Shown here: piece by piece, positions 26,810 to 35,400 of the stretch
Layout: each line of letters opens with the position of its first letter
How positions within the stretch are numbered: position 1 is the stretch's first letter
NCBI RefSeq assembly: GCF_019236475.1
Contig: NZ_JAFAIX010000012.1
Location: 1,246,619 to 1,310,618, forward strand
Direction of reading: 5' to 3'
DNA: 64,000 bases
Source: Chitinophaga sp.
Lineage (GTDB): Bacteria; Bacteroidota; Bacteroidia; Chitinophagales; Chitinophagaceae
Made by a program: the position numbers and the translations under genes
Notes under the pieces: generated by a model
Database searches by the model: none
The model's input: the letters and a program-made list of their open reading frames with translations, nothing else
What the model was told of the DNA's origin: nothing

Positions 26810-28018
26810 ATGATGCTGACTGTTGCAGATGCATATGCGTTGGTACTCGGAACCGTACGAGATACCGGTACAGAAATCATTCCGTTTGAAAAGGCTACAG
26901 GCCGTATTCTCCGGGAACCTGTGCTGGCGGATAGGCCATTTCCGCCATTTGATAGGGTGATGATGGATGGTATTGCTATCCGGTACGACAGCTTTGCACG
27001 TGGTCAGCGGGTTTTTGTAGTGGAAGATATGCAGGCTGCAGGTGCGCCGCAGTTACAGCTTTCCAATACTGCTAATTGTATAGAAGTGATGACAGGCGCG
27101 GTTTTACCGGAACTGACTGATACTATTATTCAGTACGAACATCTCCAAGCGGCAGAGCATGAAGGCTTCAAACGCTTTACGGTGAAGCACCCGGAAAAAA
27201 AAGGACAACACATCCATCGGATGGGAAGTGATGTAAAACAGGACGCCGTACTGCTCAATAGTGGCGTACTACTAGGTCCCGCAGAAGCAGGCGTTCTCGC
27301 TACGGTAGGTAAAACCTCCGTGCTGGTCAGTAAGAAACCAAAGGTAGTGGTGATTGCCACCGGAAATGAACTGGTGCCTGTTACAGCGCAGCCGGAGCCG
27401 CATCAACTCCGCATGTCCAACGTGTATAGCTTAAGTGCGTCCTTGGAACAAATGGGGATTGAAGCCACCGTACTGCATTTAGAAGATCATGCTGAAAGTA
27501 TGTTGCATCAATTGAAACCGCTGATAGCAGATACGGATGTGTGGATCAGCTCTGGCGCTGTATCCGCAGGGAAATTTGATTACCTGCCGGAAGTGCTGCG
27601 CCAACTGGGAATGGAGCAACTTTTCCACAAAGTGCAGCAACGCCCTGGAAAACCTTTTCTATTCGGTGCTTTCACGGATGGGCCAGTCGTATTTGCTTTG
27701 CCTGGAAATCCTGTTTCCGGCTTCATGTGTTTTTACCGTTATGTACGGCCTTGGTTGCAAGAAGCCATGCATTTAAATCCAGTGCCTCCTCTCTATGCCG
27801 TGTTATCCGAAAAGGTGCATTTCGACCCCAACCTAGAATATTATATTCCTGTTAAAATAGAGTCGCAGCCACATGGAAAGTTGGTAGCTATTCCACAACC
27901 CTATCAAGGCTCCGGAGACCTTGCCAGCTTGATTTTAGCGGATGCATTTATGGAATTGCCAGCAGATCAAACAGACTTTAAAAAGGGAGATTCTTTCCCT
28001 ATCTGGAAATTCCGTTAA
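26810..28018 (+). CDS. moeA: Molybdopterin molybdenumtransferase
   Basis: 402 residues. Domain order of MoeA: N-terminal linker and domain II (FDRVMMDGIAIR), MoCF-like domain (VVIATGNELVPV, MSNVYSLSASLEQMGIEA, SSGAVSAGKFDY, ALPGNPVSGFMCFYRYV) and C-terminal barrel (SGDLASLILADAFMELP). It inserts molybdenum into adenylylated molybdopterin. The adenylylating partner MogA/MoaB is not seen in the window. moeA is the last gene of the island and is 42 bases from the DUF1800 gene. Confidence 0.95.
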   Translation: MMLTVADAYALVLGTVRDTGTEIIPFEKATGRILREPVLADRPFPPFDRVMMDGIAIRYDSFARGQRVFVVEDMQAAGAPQLQLSNTANCIEVMTGAVLPELTDTIIQYEHLQAAEHEGFKRFTVKHPEKKGQHIHRMGSDVKQDAVLLNSGVLLGPAEAGVLATVGKTSVLVSKKPKVVVIATGNELVPVTAQPEPHQLRMSNVYSLSASLEQMGIEATVLHLEDHAESMLHQLKPLIADTDVWISSGAVSAGKFDYLPEVLRQLGMEQLFHKVQQRPGKPFLFGAFTDGPVVFALPGNPVSGFMCFYRYVRPWLQEAMHLNPVPPLYAVLSEKVHFDPNLEYYIPVKIESQPHGKLVAIPQPYQGSGDLASLILADAFMELPADQTDFKKGDSFPIWKFR

Positions 28019-28060
28019 ACCCGGATCTTTATTTGCGGTCATATTGAAAATCGTATCAAT

Positions 28061-29509
28061 ATGCCCGTTATTTCCCCACAACAACAAATGTTGCATCTGG
28101 CCTGGAGAGCAGGTTTCGGGGCCACCTTGCCTGAAATAAACGAATGGTCCGACAAGCGTCGGAAGGTGATTGTAAACCACATACTTATAGGGAAAGGGAA
28201 TTATAAGGCACCTGAAGTAAATGTGGTGAGTGAGGCCGACCTGCCTGACTTTCAGAAGATGAAAGGTATGACGCCGGATGAAAAGAAAGCAGTACAACAG
28301 ATGAATACCCAGGGAATAAAAGACCTGAACGTATCATGGATGAAAGCGATGATCAGTAGTGAGCATCCATTGCGGGAGAAAATGAGTCTCTTCTGGCATG
28401 GACATTTTGCTTGTCGTACCCAGGATGTATTGTATAACCAGCAATTGCTGGGCGTAATCCGTGATAATGCCTTAGGGAACTTTGGCGATCTCCTGAGCGG
28501 TGTCTCTAAAAGTCCTGCTATGCTGCAATTCCTCAATAACCAGCAGAACAGAAAACAACATCCCAACGAAAACTTCGCCCGCGAAGTAATGGAACTCTTT
28601 ACACTCGGCAGAGGTAATTACACAGAAAGAGATGTGAAAGAAGCTGCGAGAGCCTTTACCGGCTGGCAATTCGACGAAACAGGCACTTTCCAATTCCGCG
28701 ATAAACAACATGATGATGATTATAAAACCGTGTTGGGGAAAACAGGGAAATTTGATGGAGATGATGTCTTAAAAATATTACTAGAACAACGCCAGTGTGC
28801 GAAATTCATTACCACCAAGATATACCGCTTCTTTGTAGAAGATACGCCCAATGAGGAAAAAGTAGATTACCTAGCAGACAAATTCTATCATTCAGGATAT
28901 GATATCAAAGCCCTCATGCAGGAAATCTTTATGGCCGATTGGTTCTATGATCCGCAGATCATCGGCAATAAGATTAAATCGCCGGTGGAGCTGCTGGTGG
29001 GCATTCGCAGGGCTGTACCCATGACCTTCGACGAAGAAGGCACTATGCTGGTATTTCAACGTATCCTTGGACAAACATTGTTTTACCCGCCAAATGTAGC
29101 CGGATGGCCTGGAGGCCGCAACTGGATAGATAGTTCTAGTCTCATGTTCCGACTACGTGTGCCAGAGGTAATCTTCTATTCTCAGGCAATGAATGTGCAA
29201 CCCAAAGAACTGACTCCTGAAATGGGAGATGGTGGCAACTACAAAATGACGATGCAAATCAATGATTTTTTGAAGCGCCAATATGCTAAAAAGATCAATG
29301 CTCATATCGACTGGACGCCTTACCTGAAAGGGTTTGAAGGGGTTACCAGAGACACGCTTGCAGATACCATCGCTAGTACGCATTTGCTGCAACCGGGTGG
29401 TGCAAGTCGGCAGTTGCTGGACAAATACGCTGACGCATCTAACCGTGAGGCCTATATTAAAACAGTCACTATAGACGTAATGAGTATGCCGGAATACCAG
29501 CTTTGTTAA
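28061..29509 (+). CDS. DUF1800 domain protein
   Basis: 482 residues. Family features: LHLAWRAGFGA near the start, FWHGHFACR, FAREVMELFTLGRGNYTERDVKEAARAFTG, IIGNKIKSPVELLVGIRRA and GQTLFYPPNVAGWPGGRNW. DUF1800 proteins are nearly always next to a DUF1501 protein, as here (27-base gap). The function of the pair is unknown; an export or cell-envelope role is assumed because DUF1501 partners carry Tat-like signals. No obvious signal peptide is present at this N-terminus. Confidence 0.85.
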   Translation: MPVISPQQQMLHLAWRAGFGATLPEINEWSDKRRKVIVNHILIGKGNYKAPEVNVVSEADLPDFQKMKGMTPDEKKAVQQMNTQGIKDLNVSWMKAMISSEHPLREKMSLFWHGHFACRTQDVLYNQQLLGVIRDNALGNFGDLLSGVSKSPAMLQFLNNQQNRKQHPNENFAREVMELFTLGRGNYTERDVKEAARAFTGWQFDETGTFQFRDKQHDDDYKTVLGKTGKFDGDDVLKILLEQRQCAKFITTKIYRFFVEDTPNEEKVDYLADKFYHSGYDIKALMQEIFMADWFYDPQIIGNKIKSPVELLVGIRRAVPMTFDEEGTMLVFQRILGQTLFYPPNVAGWPGGRNWIDSSSLMFRLRVPEVIFYSQAMNVQPKELTPEMGDGGNYKMTMQINDFLKRQYAKKINAHIDWTPYLKGFEGVTRDTLADTIASTHLLQPGGASRQLLDKYADASNREAYIKTVTIDVMSMPEYQLC

Positions 29510-29536
29510 TCATTCATCTCCCTAAAAAACGCATTT

Positions 29537-30742
29537 ATGGATATTATCAATCGCAGACGTTTTATACAAGTTGGATCGCTGGCTTCCGCCGCGATGCTGA
29601 TGCCTAAATTTCTCAAAGCGCTCGAACGCGGTGAGCTGGTGCCCCCAGGAAATAAAGTGCTGGTTATTGTGCAGCTTTCAGGCGGTAATGACGGCCTCAA
29701 TACGATTATTCCTTATCGCAACGATATATATTATCGGTCAAGGCCGGCGCTGGGCATTAAACGCACAGATGCCCTCAGCCTCAACGATGATTTAGGTATA
29801 CATCCTGCCTTGAAAGGATTTAAAGCTTTATATGATGATGGTTCTCTGGGCATCCTGAATAACGTAGGTTATCCAAATCCAGACCGTTCTCATTTCCGTT
29901 CAATGGATATCTGGCATAGTGGAAGCCAGGCTAATGAATTGTGGTCTGATGGCTGGATTGGACGTTATTTGGATGCGCAGTGCAAAGGATGTGATAAGCC
30001 TACGCAGGCATTGGAAATTGATGATACGCTCAGTCTTGCTTTAAAAGGAGAATATTCGAAAGGACTGGCACTGACAGATCCTAACCGCTTATTGGGTACT
30101 AGTAATAACCCTTTCTTCAAGGATTTGCTGAAACAGCGTCCGCAGGAAATGGATGACCATCATAATGTGGATTACCTGTATAAAACCATGGGAGAAACGA
30201 TTTCCTCGGCGGCATATATTTCCCAACAGTTTAAGGTGTATCAGTCAAAAGAGGCTTATCCCAATACTGATCTGGGTAAGAATATGCGTACCATCGCGAA
30301 CCTGATCATGTCTGATATCAATACCAAAGTGTACTATGTTTCTCATGGTAGCTTTGATACGCATGTGAACCAACAAGCGCAACAGGAACGTTTATTCCAA
30401 CAGTTGAGCGATGCGATGACGGTGTTCACACAGGATTTGAAAAAGAATAATCGTTTCCAGGATGTGGTAGTGATGACCTTCTCTGAATTTGGCCGTAGAG
30501 TGAGTCAGAATGCCAGCGGTGGTACAGACCATGGTACAGCAAATAATATGTTCCTTATTGGCGGCGGATTACAGCGTAAAGGAGTGTTGAACGATGGCCC
30601 AGACCTGATGAATCTGCAAGATGGGGATCTGAAATATAAAATTGACTTCAAAAGCGTATATGCGACCCTGTTAAATAAATGGCTAGGTGCGGATGATGCA
30701 GGTATTTTGAAGGCAAAATATAGTCATTTAGATTTTGTATAG
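29537..30742 (+). CDS. DUF1501 domain protein with Tat-like signal
   Basis: 401 residues. The N-terminus MDIINRRRFIQVGSLASAA is a twin-arginine-type signal. The body has VIVQLSGGNDGLNTIIPY, HFRSMDIWHSGSQ, HGSFDTHVNQQ, MTFSEFGRRV and GGTDHGTANNMFLIGGG, all typical DUF1501 motifs related to the alkaline phosphatase/sulfatase superfamily metal sites. It pairs with the preceding DUF1800 gene as an operon, ended by a perfect terminator. The stop codon overlaps a copy of the GGGAGACACG motif. The substrate is unknown. Confidence 0.88.
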   Translation: MDIINRRRFIQVGSLASAAMLMPKFLKALERGELVPPGNKVLVIVQLSGGNDGLNTIIPYRNDIYYRSRPALGIKRTDALSLNDDLGIHPALKGFKALYDDGSLGILNNVGYPNPDRSHFRSMDIWHSGSQANELWSDGWIGRYLDAQCKGCDKPTQALEIDDTLSLALKGEYSKGLALTDPNRLLGTSNNPFFKDLLKQRPQEMDDHHNVDYLYKTMGETISSAAYISQQFKVYQSKEAYPNTDLGKNMRTIANLIMSDINTKVYYVSHGSFDTHVNQQAQQERLFQQLSDAMTVFTQDLKKNNRFQDVVVMTFSEFGRRVSQNASGGTDHGTANNMFLIGGGLQRKGVLNDGPDLMNLQDGDLKYKIDFKSVYATLLNKWLGADDAGILKAKYSHLDFV

Positions 30743-30752
30743 GGAGACACGG
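30742..30752 (+). repeat. Dispersed motif GGGAGACACGG, copy 2
   Basis: Begins on the last base of the DUF1501 stop codon. It shares TAGGGAGACACG with copy 1 at 14296. Confidence 0.5.
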
Positions 30753-30755
30753 ATC

Positions 30756-30798
30756 AAAAAGAAAACCCCGGACCACCAAGGCCCGGGGTTTTCTTTTT
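30756..30798. terminator. Bidirectional terminator between convergent genes
   Basis: AAAAAGAAAACCCCGG (30756-30771) pairs with CCGGGGTTTTCTTTTT (30783-30798) around an 11-base loop. It serves DUF1501 on plus and the lipoprotein gene on minus. Confidence 0.9.
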
Positions 30799-30812
30799 TT
30801 ATGGCAATTGTA

Positions 30813-31334
30813 CTATCTGCTAGTGTATTTCAACACAGCACGGAAGGTACCGTCTTGAATATTGGTAGAACCGCCGCTGCTGGAGCTTGAGAGTGTACCG
30901 CTGAAAGTACCCTCTACAAACTGGCTGTTGATCTGGGTGATATTGATAGTAAACCCGGCGGCAGTAGGATCCGTTTTTAACGTTTCACCAGTGGTGCTGG
31001 CGAGATAAATGGTCATGCTGTTGCCGGTGTTTGTAACAGGGTATGCGCCTGGTGCAAATGGCAATGTTGGTACTGCCAGCGTAAAGGTCACATAATCGCC
31101 TGCGTAGGTGGTACCTGTAATTTGCATGCTAGGATACTGGTCGTCCGGATTTGTAGACGTTGGATCAGCCAAGTAAACTACCGCTTTGGGATTTTCTGAT
31201 AACTGGATACGGGTGCCCATAACCATAGAGATAAATTTTCTATCGGTGGCGTCTCCGTTGCCAGTAGTAGTTTTTTCACAGGATATGCCCAGCATCATTA
31301 TAGCGCCAAGCAATGCAGTTACAATTATACGCAT
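30813..31334 (-). CDS. Lipoprotein of unknown function
   Basis: 173 residues with a lipoprotein signal (MRIIVTALLGAIMMLGISC-EKT). The remainder is rich in Ser, Thr and Gly with beta-strand patterns (YAGDYVTFTLAVPTLPFAPG, FVEGTFSGTLSSSSSGG, DGTFRAVLKYTSR). The ending matches many small Bacteroidetes surface lipoproteins that fold as beta sandwiches. I cannot assign a family. It is co-directional with the OPT transporter upstream (52-base gap) and might be a late part of that transcript. Confidence 0.72.
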   Translation of the reverse strand: MRIIVTALLGAIMMLGISCEKTTTGNGDATDRKFISMVMGTRIQLSENPKAVVYLADPTSTNPDDQYPSMQITGTTYAGDYVTFTLAVPTLPFAPGAYPVTNTGNSMTIYLASTTGETLKTDPTAAGFTINITQINSQFVEGTFSGTLSSSSSGGSTNIQDGTFRAVLKYTSR

Positions 31335-31386
31335 AGGTAATTCGTGATATATCTGATAAAATTAAGATATTATTTTTAGTAATCTG

Positions 31387-33429
31387 TTATTTTCTTGCGA
31401 TACGGTATAGGTACCAACCCATAAACGCAAAAAATGCGGTTCCCAGTATATAATATCCGCCTTCTCCCAGTGCCGACTGAATACCTTCTCCGAAATTCAG
31501 CTTAGCGAGAAACTCCGAAGATTTATCGAAACCAGCCAGGATAGCGATAATCACACCTGATACTGCTCCTCCGGCTACCAGACCTGTAGCGAAAAGATTT
31601 CCTTTGCCCAGTTCATCTTCCTCCGGGGAAGTTTGTACTTGTTCTTTTTTCTTTTTGTAGTCTACCAGTCCGCGGATAGCGCCACCTACGAAAATAGGCA
31701 TGGTGGTAGACAATGGCAGGTAAGCTCCTACCGCGAAAGAGAGAGAGTTGATCCCACAGAGCTCCATGGTAATAGCGATCAATACCCCAACTAATACAAA
31801 CTGCCAATCGAGGTTAAAAGAGAGTATCCCCTTAATCAGTGTAGCCATGAGGGTACCTTGTGGCGCTGGAAAGAAGATACTACCAATTGCGTGGTCTTTT
31901 ACACCACGGGCAATCATTTCATGTGTAGGGTGATCCAAGAATTTTACGGTCAGGCCGATTACCAAGGAAGACACGATTACACCGATAAATAGGGCCAATT
32001 GTTGGTACATAGGCGTAGCACCTACGATGTATCCGGATTTCAGGTCCTGAGAGGTGCCGCCGGCATTGGCTGCAGCAATACAAATCATACCGCCTACCAC
32101 CAGTGCCATTGGTTCATAAACTTTTCCAGTCCAGCCCACCGCAATGAAAACAAGGCAGGTGCCCATCAATGTGGCGATGGTCATACCGGAGATCGGGTTG
32201 TTGGAAGATCCGATCAAACCTACAATCCTACTGGATACCGTCACGAAGAAAGCACCGAAGATCACCACGAGTATACCTACCAGGAATTTTTTTCCGATAG
32301 AATCGCCTGGAAGTTGCGGTAGTAAAGCCATCAGGAGTACGAGTACTACACTCCCAATGAGTACCACTTTCAAGCTAAGATCTTTTTCTGTTCTAGGAAC
32401 TGCTTCTTGAGCACCTTCGCCATTACCTCCTTTCACCGCACCAAGACTCCCTTTGAACGTCGATATGATAGTGGGGATGGTTTTAAGGAGCGTAATGAAA
32501 CCGCCAGCGGCTACTGCACCGGCGCCTATCTGTCTCACATAAGCAAAATATACAGCAGCAGAGAAATCAGCGAAGGTATGGGTAACCGGATTCCACTCTC
32601 CTTGTCCGCCTGCAGTAGTGACGCTAGCCAGTTGCCCGATTTTCACCAGTTGAGCTGCTACGACATCCTGTGGGATAACAGAGGCCAGAAGAGGAATCAA
32701 TGCTAGCCAGGAAAGCACACCACCAGCCACCAGTACGCCCGCAATGCGAGGCCCGATGATATAACCTACTCCCATATATTCTGGCGTGATATCCGCACTG
32801 ATATTGGCAGAAGGGAAAAATTTATTGGCGGCTTTTGTGAGGTAGCCAGGAGTGCCGGCAATCACATGAAATACCTTTTGCATTATGGCATACAAGGATG
32901 CAAACCCAAGGCCCCAGAAGGCAGTTTTAGCGAAGTCGCCCCCTTTTTCACCTGCAATCAAAACATCCGCACAGGCAGTACCTTCCGGATAAGGGAGCGT
33001 ACCATGTTCCTTTACAATGAGCGAACGACGGAGTGGAATCATCATCAACGTACCAAGGATACCGCCAATGATAGCCAATGTGAGAATAGTAAAGTAGTTA
33101 AAGAATTGGGTGCCGGCGCCATCGCTAAGGAAGAGAAAGCCTGGAAGAGTAAATACGATACCGCCCGCAATGGATTCGCCAGCGGAGCCGGTAGTCTGGA
33201 TAATATTGTTTTCTAGAATGGTGGTTTTGAACAGCTTTCTACCTAAAGTGATAGCAATAACGGCAATCGGGATGGAGGCGGAAACAGTCAGACCTGCTTT
33301 CAGCGCGAGATAAACGGTGGCAGCGCCAAAGATGATTCCAAAGATACAGCCCAGTAGGATGGATTTGAGCGTGAATTCCTTCATCCGGGCATTAGACGGG
33401 ACAAATGGTTTGAAGTTGTTGTCAGACAT
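31387..33429 (-). CDS. OPT family oligopeptide transporter
   Basis: 680 residues, about 14-16 membrane segments. Bacterial OPT signatures are visible: FTLKSILLGCIFGIIFGAAT, TTGSAGESIAGGIVFTLPG, GTLPYPEGTACADVLIAGE, SNNPISGMTIATLMGT and GTSQDLKSGYIVGATP. It is a proton-coupled importer of oligopeptides or metal chelates. It follows the POT transporter gene on the same strand but is separated by a 60-base near-perfect palindrome with its own -7 box. Confidence 0.92.
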   Translation of the reverse strand: MSDNNFKPFVPSNARMKEFTLKSILLGCIFGIIFGAATVYLALKAGLTVSASIPIAVIAITLGRKLFKTTILENNIIQTTGSAGESIAGGIVFTLPGFLFLSDGAGTQFFNYFTILTLAIIGGILGTLMMIPLRRSLIVKEHGTLPYPEGTACADVLIAGEKGGDFAKTAFWGLGFASLYAIMQKVFHVIAGTPGYLTKAANKFFPSANISADITPEYMGVGYIIGPRIAGVLVAGGVLSWLALIPLLASVIPQDVVAAQLVKIGQLASVTTAGGQGEWNPVTHTFADFSAAVYFAYVRQIGAGAVAAGGFITLLKTIPTIISTFKGSLGAVKGGNGEGAQEAVPRTEKDLSLKVVLIGSVVLVLLMALLPQLPGDSIGKKFLVGILVVIFGAFFVTVSSRIVGLIGSSNNPISGMTIATLMGTCLVFIAVGWTGKVYEPMALVVGGMICIAAANAGGTSQDLKSGYIVGATPMYQQLALFIGVIVSSLVIGLTVKFLDHPTHEMIARGVKDHAIGSIFFPAPQGTLMATLIKGILSFNLDWQFVLVGVLIAITMELCGINSLSFAVGAYLPLSTTMPIFVGGAIRGLVDYKKKKEQVQTSPEEDELGKGNLFATGLVAGGAVSGVIIAILAGFDKSSEFLAKLNFGEGIQSALGEGGYYILGTAFFAFMGWYLYRIARK

Positions 33430-33451
33430 ATTAGTTGTATCAGTATGTAAA

Positions 33452-33459
33452 CAAATATA
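33452..33459 (-). promoter_or_regulatory. -7 box of the OPT gene overlapping a terminator arm
   Basis: On the minus strand TATATTTG matches TAnnTTTG, 22 bases before the OPT start. Its first five bases belong to the 24-base arm of the terminator, so termination of the upstream gene and initiation of this gene share sequence. Confidence 0.45.
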
Positions 33460-33514
33460 ACGTACAAAATGAAAAGCCCCGCTGCAGCGAGGCTTTTCAT
33501 TTTGTACGTTATAT
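33455..33514. terminator. 60-base near-perfect palindromic terminator
   Basis: Arms of 24 bases (33455-33478 and 33491-33514) are exactly complementary, and the core CGCTGCAGCG (33480-33489) is itself a palindrome; only one base pair in the whole 60 is mismatched. It lies 14 bases after the POT stop codon. Confidence 0.88.
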
Positions 33515-33528
33515 CCAAAGGGGAATAA

Positions 33529-35238
33529 TTATTTAACGCCGTGCATCCATTTTTTCAGGAATGGAGACAGGAAGAACAGCAATACAGCCGCTGCACCTGG
33601 CAGGATCACGAACACCATGAAGAATTCGAACAGGTTATGAATAGTGAAACCTGCGAAAGTTGGGTAGTGAGCAGCCAGTTTCAGTTCATGCAGTTTGCTG
33701 AGTTGTTCTGCAGAAGGAGTGATCACGCCATTCAGGATACCTTTCAGATCAATGCCTGCTTTTGCAGCATCAGCATAGTTATCTGGGTTTGGAGGCAGCA
33801 GGGCGCCCAGGGTACCAGCCAGTGCATAACCAGCGGCATTGGCCAGGAACCATACACCCATCAGCAAAGATGAGAAACGATGTGGAGCCAGTTTCGCCAC
33901 GAGAGACAGACCTATTGGAGACAGGCACAATTCACCGAGCGTATGGAACAGGTACATCACGATCAGCCACATAACGCCAAGTTTCTCGTTTTCGCCCAGA
34001 CTTTTTACCTGGAATGCAATGATCAGGAAGCCGGCAGACAGCAGGGCAAGACCCAATGCTTGTTTCACTGGAGAAATAGGTTCCAGGTTACGTTTCTGGA
34101 GCTTTATCCACAACCAGCTAAATGGCAGTGCAAATATGATAATGAAGATAGAGTTAGCGTTCTGAATGAAGCTAGGAGGCATATCCCAACCAAACAGTCG
34201 ACGGTCAGTTTGTTTGTCCGCGATGAAGGTGAGGGAAGAACCAGCCTGCTCAAAACAAGCCCAGAAGAAGATTACGAAGAATGCCACTGCATAGAGCACG
34301 AGGATTCTTTGTCTTTCGATGGAAGTGATAGATTTATCCGTGAGGATCAGCACCGCCAGGGAGATACCAGTAGCGTAGATGAAAGGATAGATCCAAGATT
34401 TGATCGGGTTAGGATCGCTTGCAATGAAGTGGAAAGCCACGAATAATACTGCCAGCAGGGCTGCGCAGCCGAGGATAGCGCTGGAAGTAAATTTAGCTTT
34501 GTCCGCTTCGCCGGTAGGAGAAGCAGTTGGATGGAAAGTTGGTTTCGCGCCGATAGGTTTGCCATCAGGCGTTACTACGTATTTGTCTTTCAGGAAGTAA
34601 AACAGCACGGTACCCAGGAACATCGCGATACCAGCAGCGAGGAAGCCCCATTTGAAGGCAGCCACTACTCTGACACCACTTTCCAGTTTTACGTCTCCGA
34701 GGATTGGGCAAATGAGCATACCGAGGAAGGCGCCCATATTGATACCCATGTAGAAGATAGTGAATGCAGCATCCAGGCGGCCATCATTTTTTGGATAGAG
34801 GCTACCTACCATGGAAGAGATATTGGGTTTGAAGAACCCGTTTCCGAAGATGATCACGAACAAAGCCAACCACATTATCAGGCGGGCAGTATCTACGTTA
34901 CCTGCGTAGAGGGTAGCGCTCAACACCATAAGGAGCTGACCAATACCCATAACAAAACCTCCTAATAAGATACAGTTCCTGTTTCCCAAGTAGCGGTCAG
35001 AGATATAACCGCCGAGCATAGGTGTAAGGTAGCAGAGACCGAGGAATCCACCATAGGCATAAGATGATTCAGCTTCTGAAAATTGCAGTGCATTTACCAG
35101 GAAGAGGGTCAAAAGAGCCCTCATGCCATAAAAGTTAAACCGTTCCCACATTTCCGTGGCAAATAATACCGAAAGGCCTTTGGGGTGTCCCTTCTGAGAG
35201 GCAGTTTCCGGCCCTTGTGCAACAGCAGTTTGCATCAT
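33529..35238 (-). CDS. POT/PTR family proton-dependent peptide transporter
   Basis: 569 residues, about 14 membrane segments. The POT signature is present: ATEMWERFNFYGMRALL (ExxER in helix 1), GGYISDRYLGNRNCILLGG, FYMGINMGAFLG, and TLGELCLSPIGLSLVAKLAP near the C-terminal half. It imports di- and tripeptides with protons. Two ATGs stand in tandem at the start. The downstream OPT gene handles longer peptides, so the two may have complementary diets (inference). Confidence 0.94.
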   Translation of the reverse strand: MMQTAVAQGPETASQKGHPKGLSVLFATEMWERFNFYGMRALLTLFLVNALQFSEAESSYAYGGFLGLCYLTPMLGGYISDRYLGNRNCILLGGFVMGIGQLLMVLSATLYAGNVDTARLIMWLALFVIIFGNGFFKPNISSMVGSLYPKNDGRLDAAFTIFYMGINMGAFLGMLICPILGDVKLESGVRVVAAFKWGFLAAGIAMFLGTVLFYFLKDKYVVTPDGKPIGAKPTFHPTASPTGEADKAKFTSSAILGCAALLAVLFVAFHFIASDPNPIKSWIYPFIYATGISLAVLILTDKSITSIERQRILVLYAVAFFVIFFWACFEQAGSSLTFIADKQTDRRLFGWDMPPSFIQNANSIFIIIFALPFSWLWIKLQKRNLEPISPVKQALGLALLSAGFLIIAFQVKSLGENEKLGVMWLIVMYLFHTLGELCLSPIGLSLVAKLAPHRFSSLLMGVWFLANAAGYALAGTLGALLPPNPDNYADAAKAGIDLKGILNGVITPSAEQLSKLHELKLAAHYPTFAGFTIHNLFEFFMVFVILPGAAAVLLFFLSPFLKKWMHGVK

Positions 35239-35400
35239 AAATGGTTAGTTTTAAACAAGATTGTTTTAAGGTTCAGTTAAGCTATAAGGAGGCAATTTAA
35301 AGAAAATCGGGAATCCGGGTAAAAAAATGGTATAAATAGACAATTTTTGCGCTTTTTTGAACTTTCTTTGCATTTTCTTTCTCATCTGTATTAATTCATT

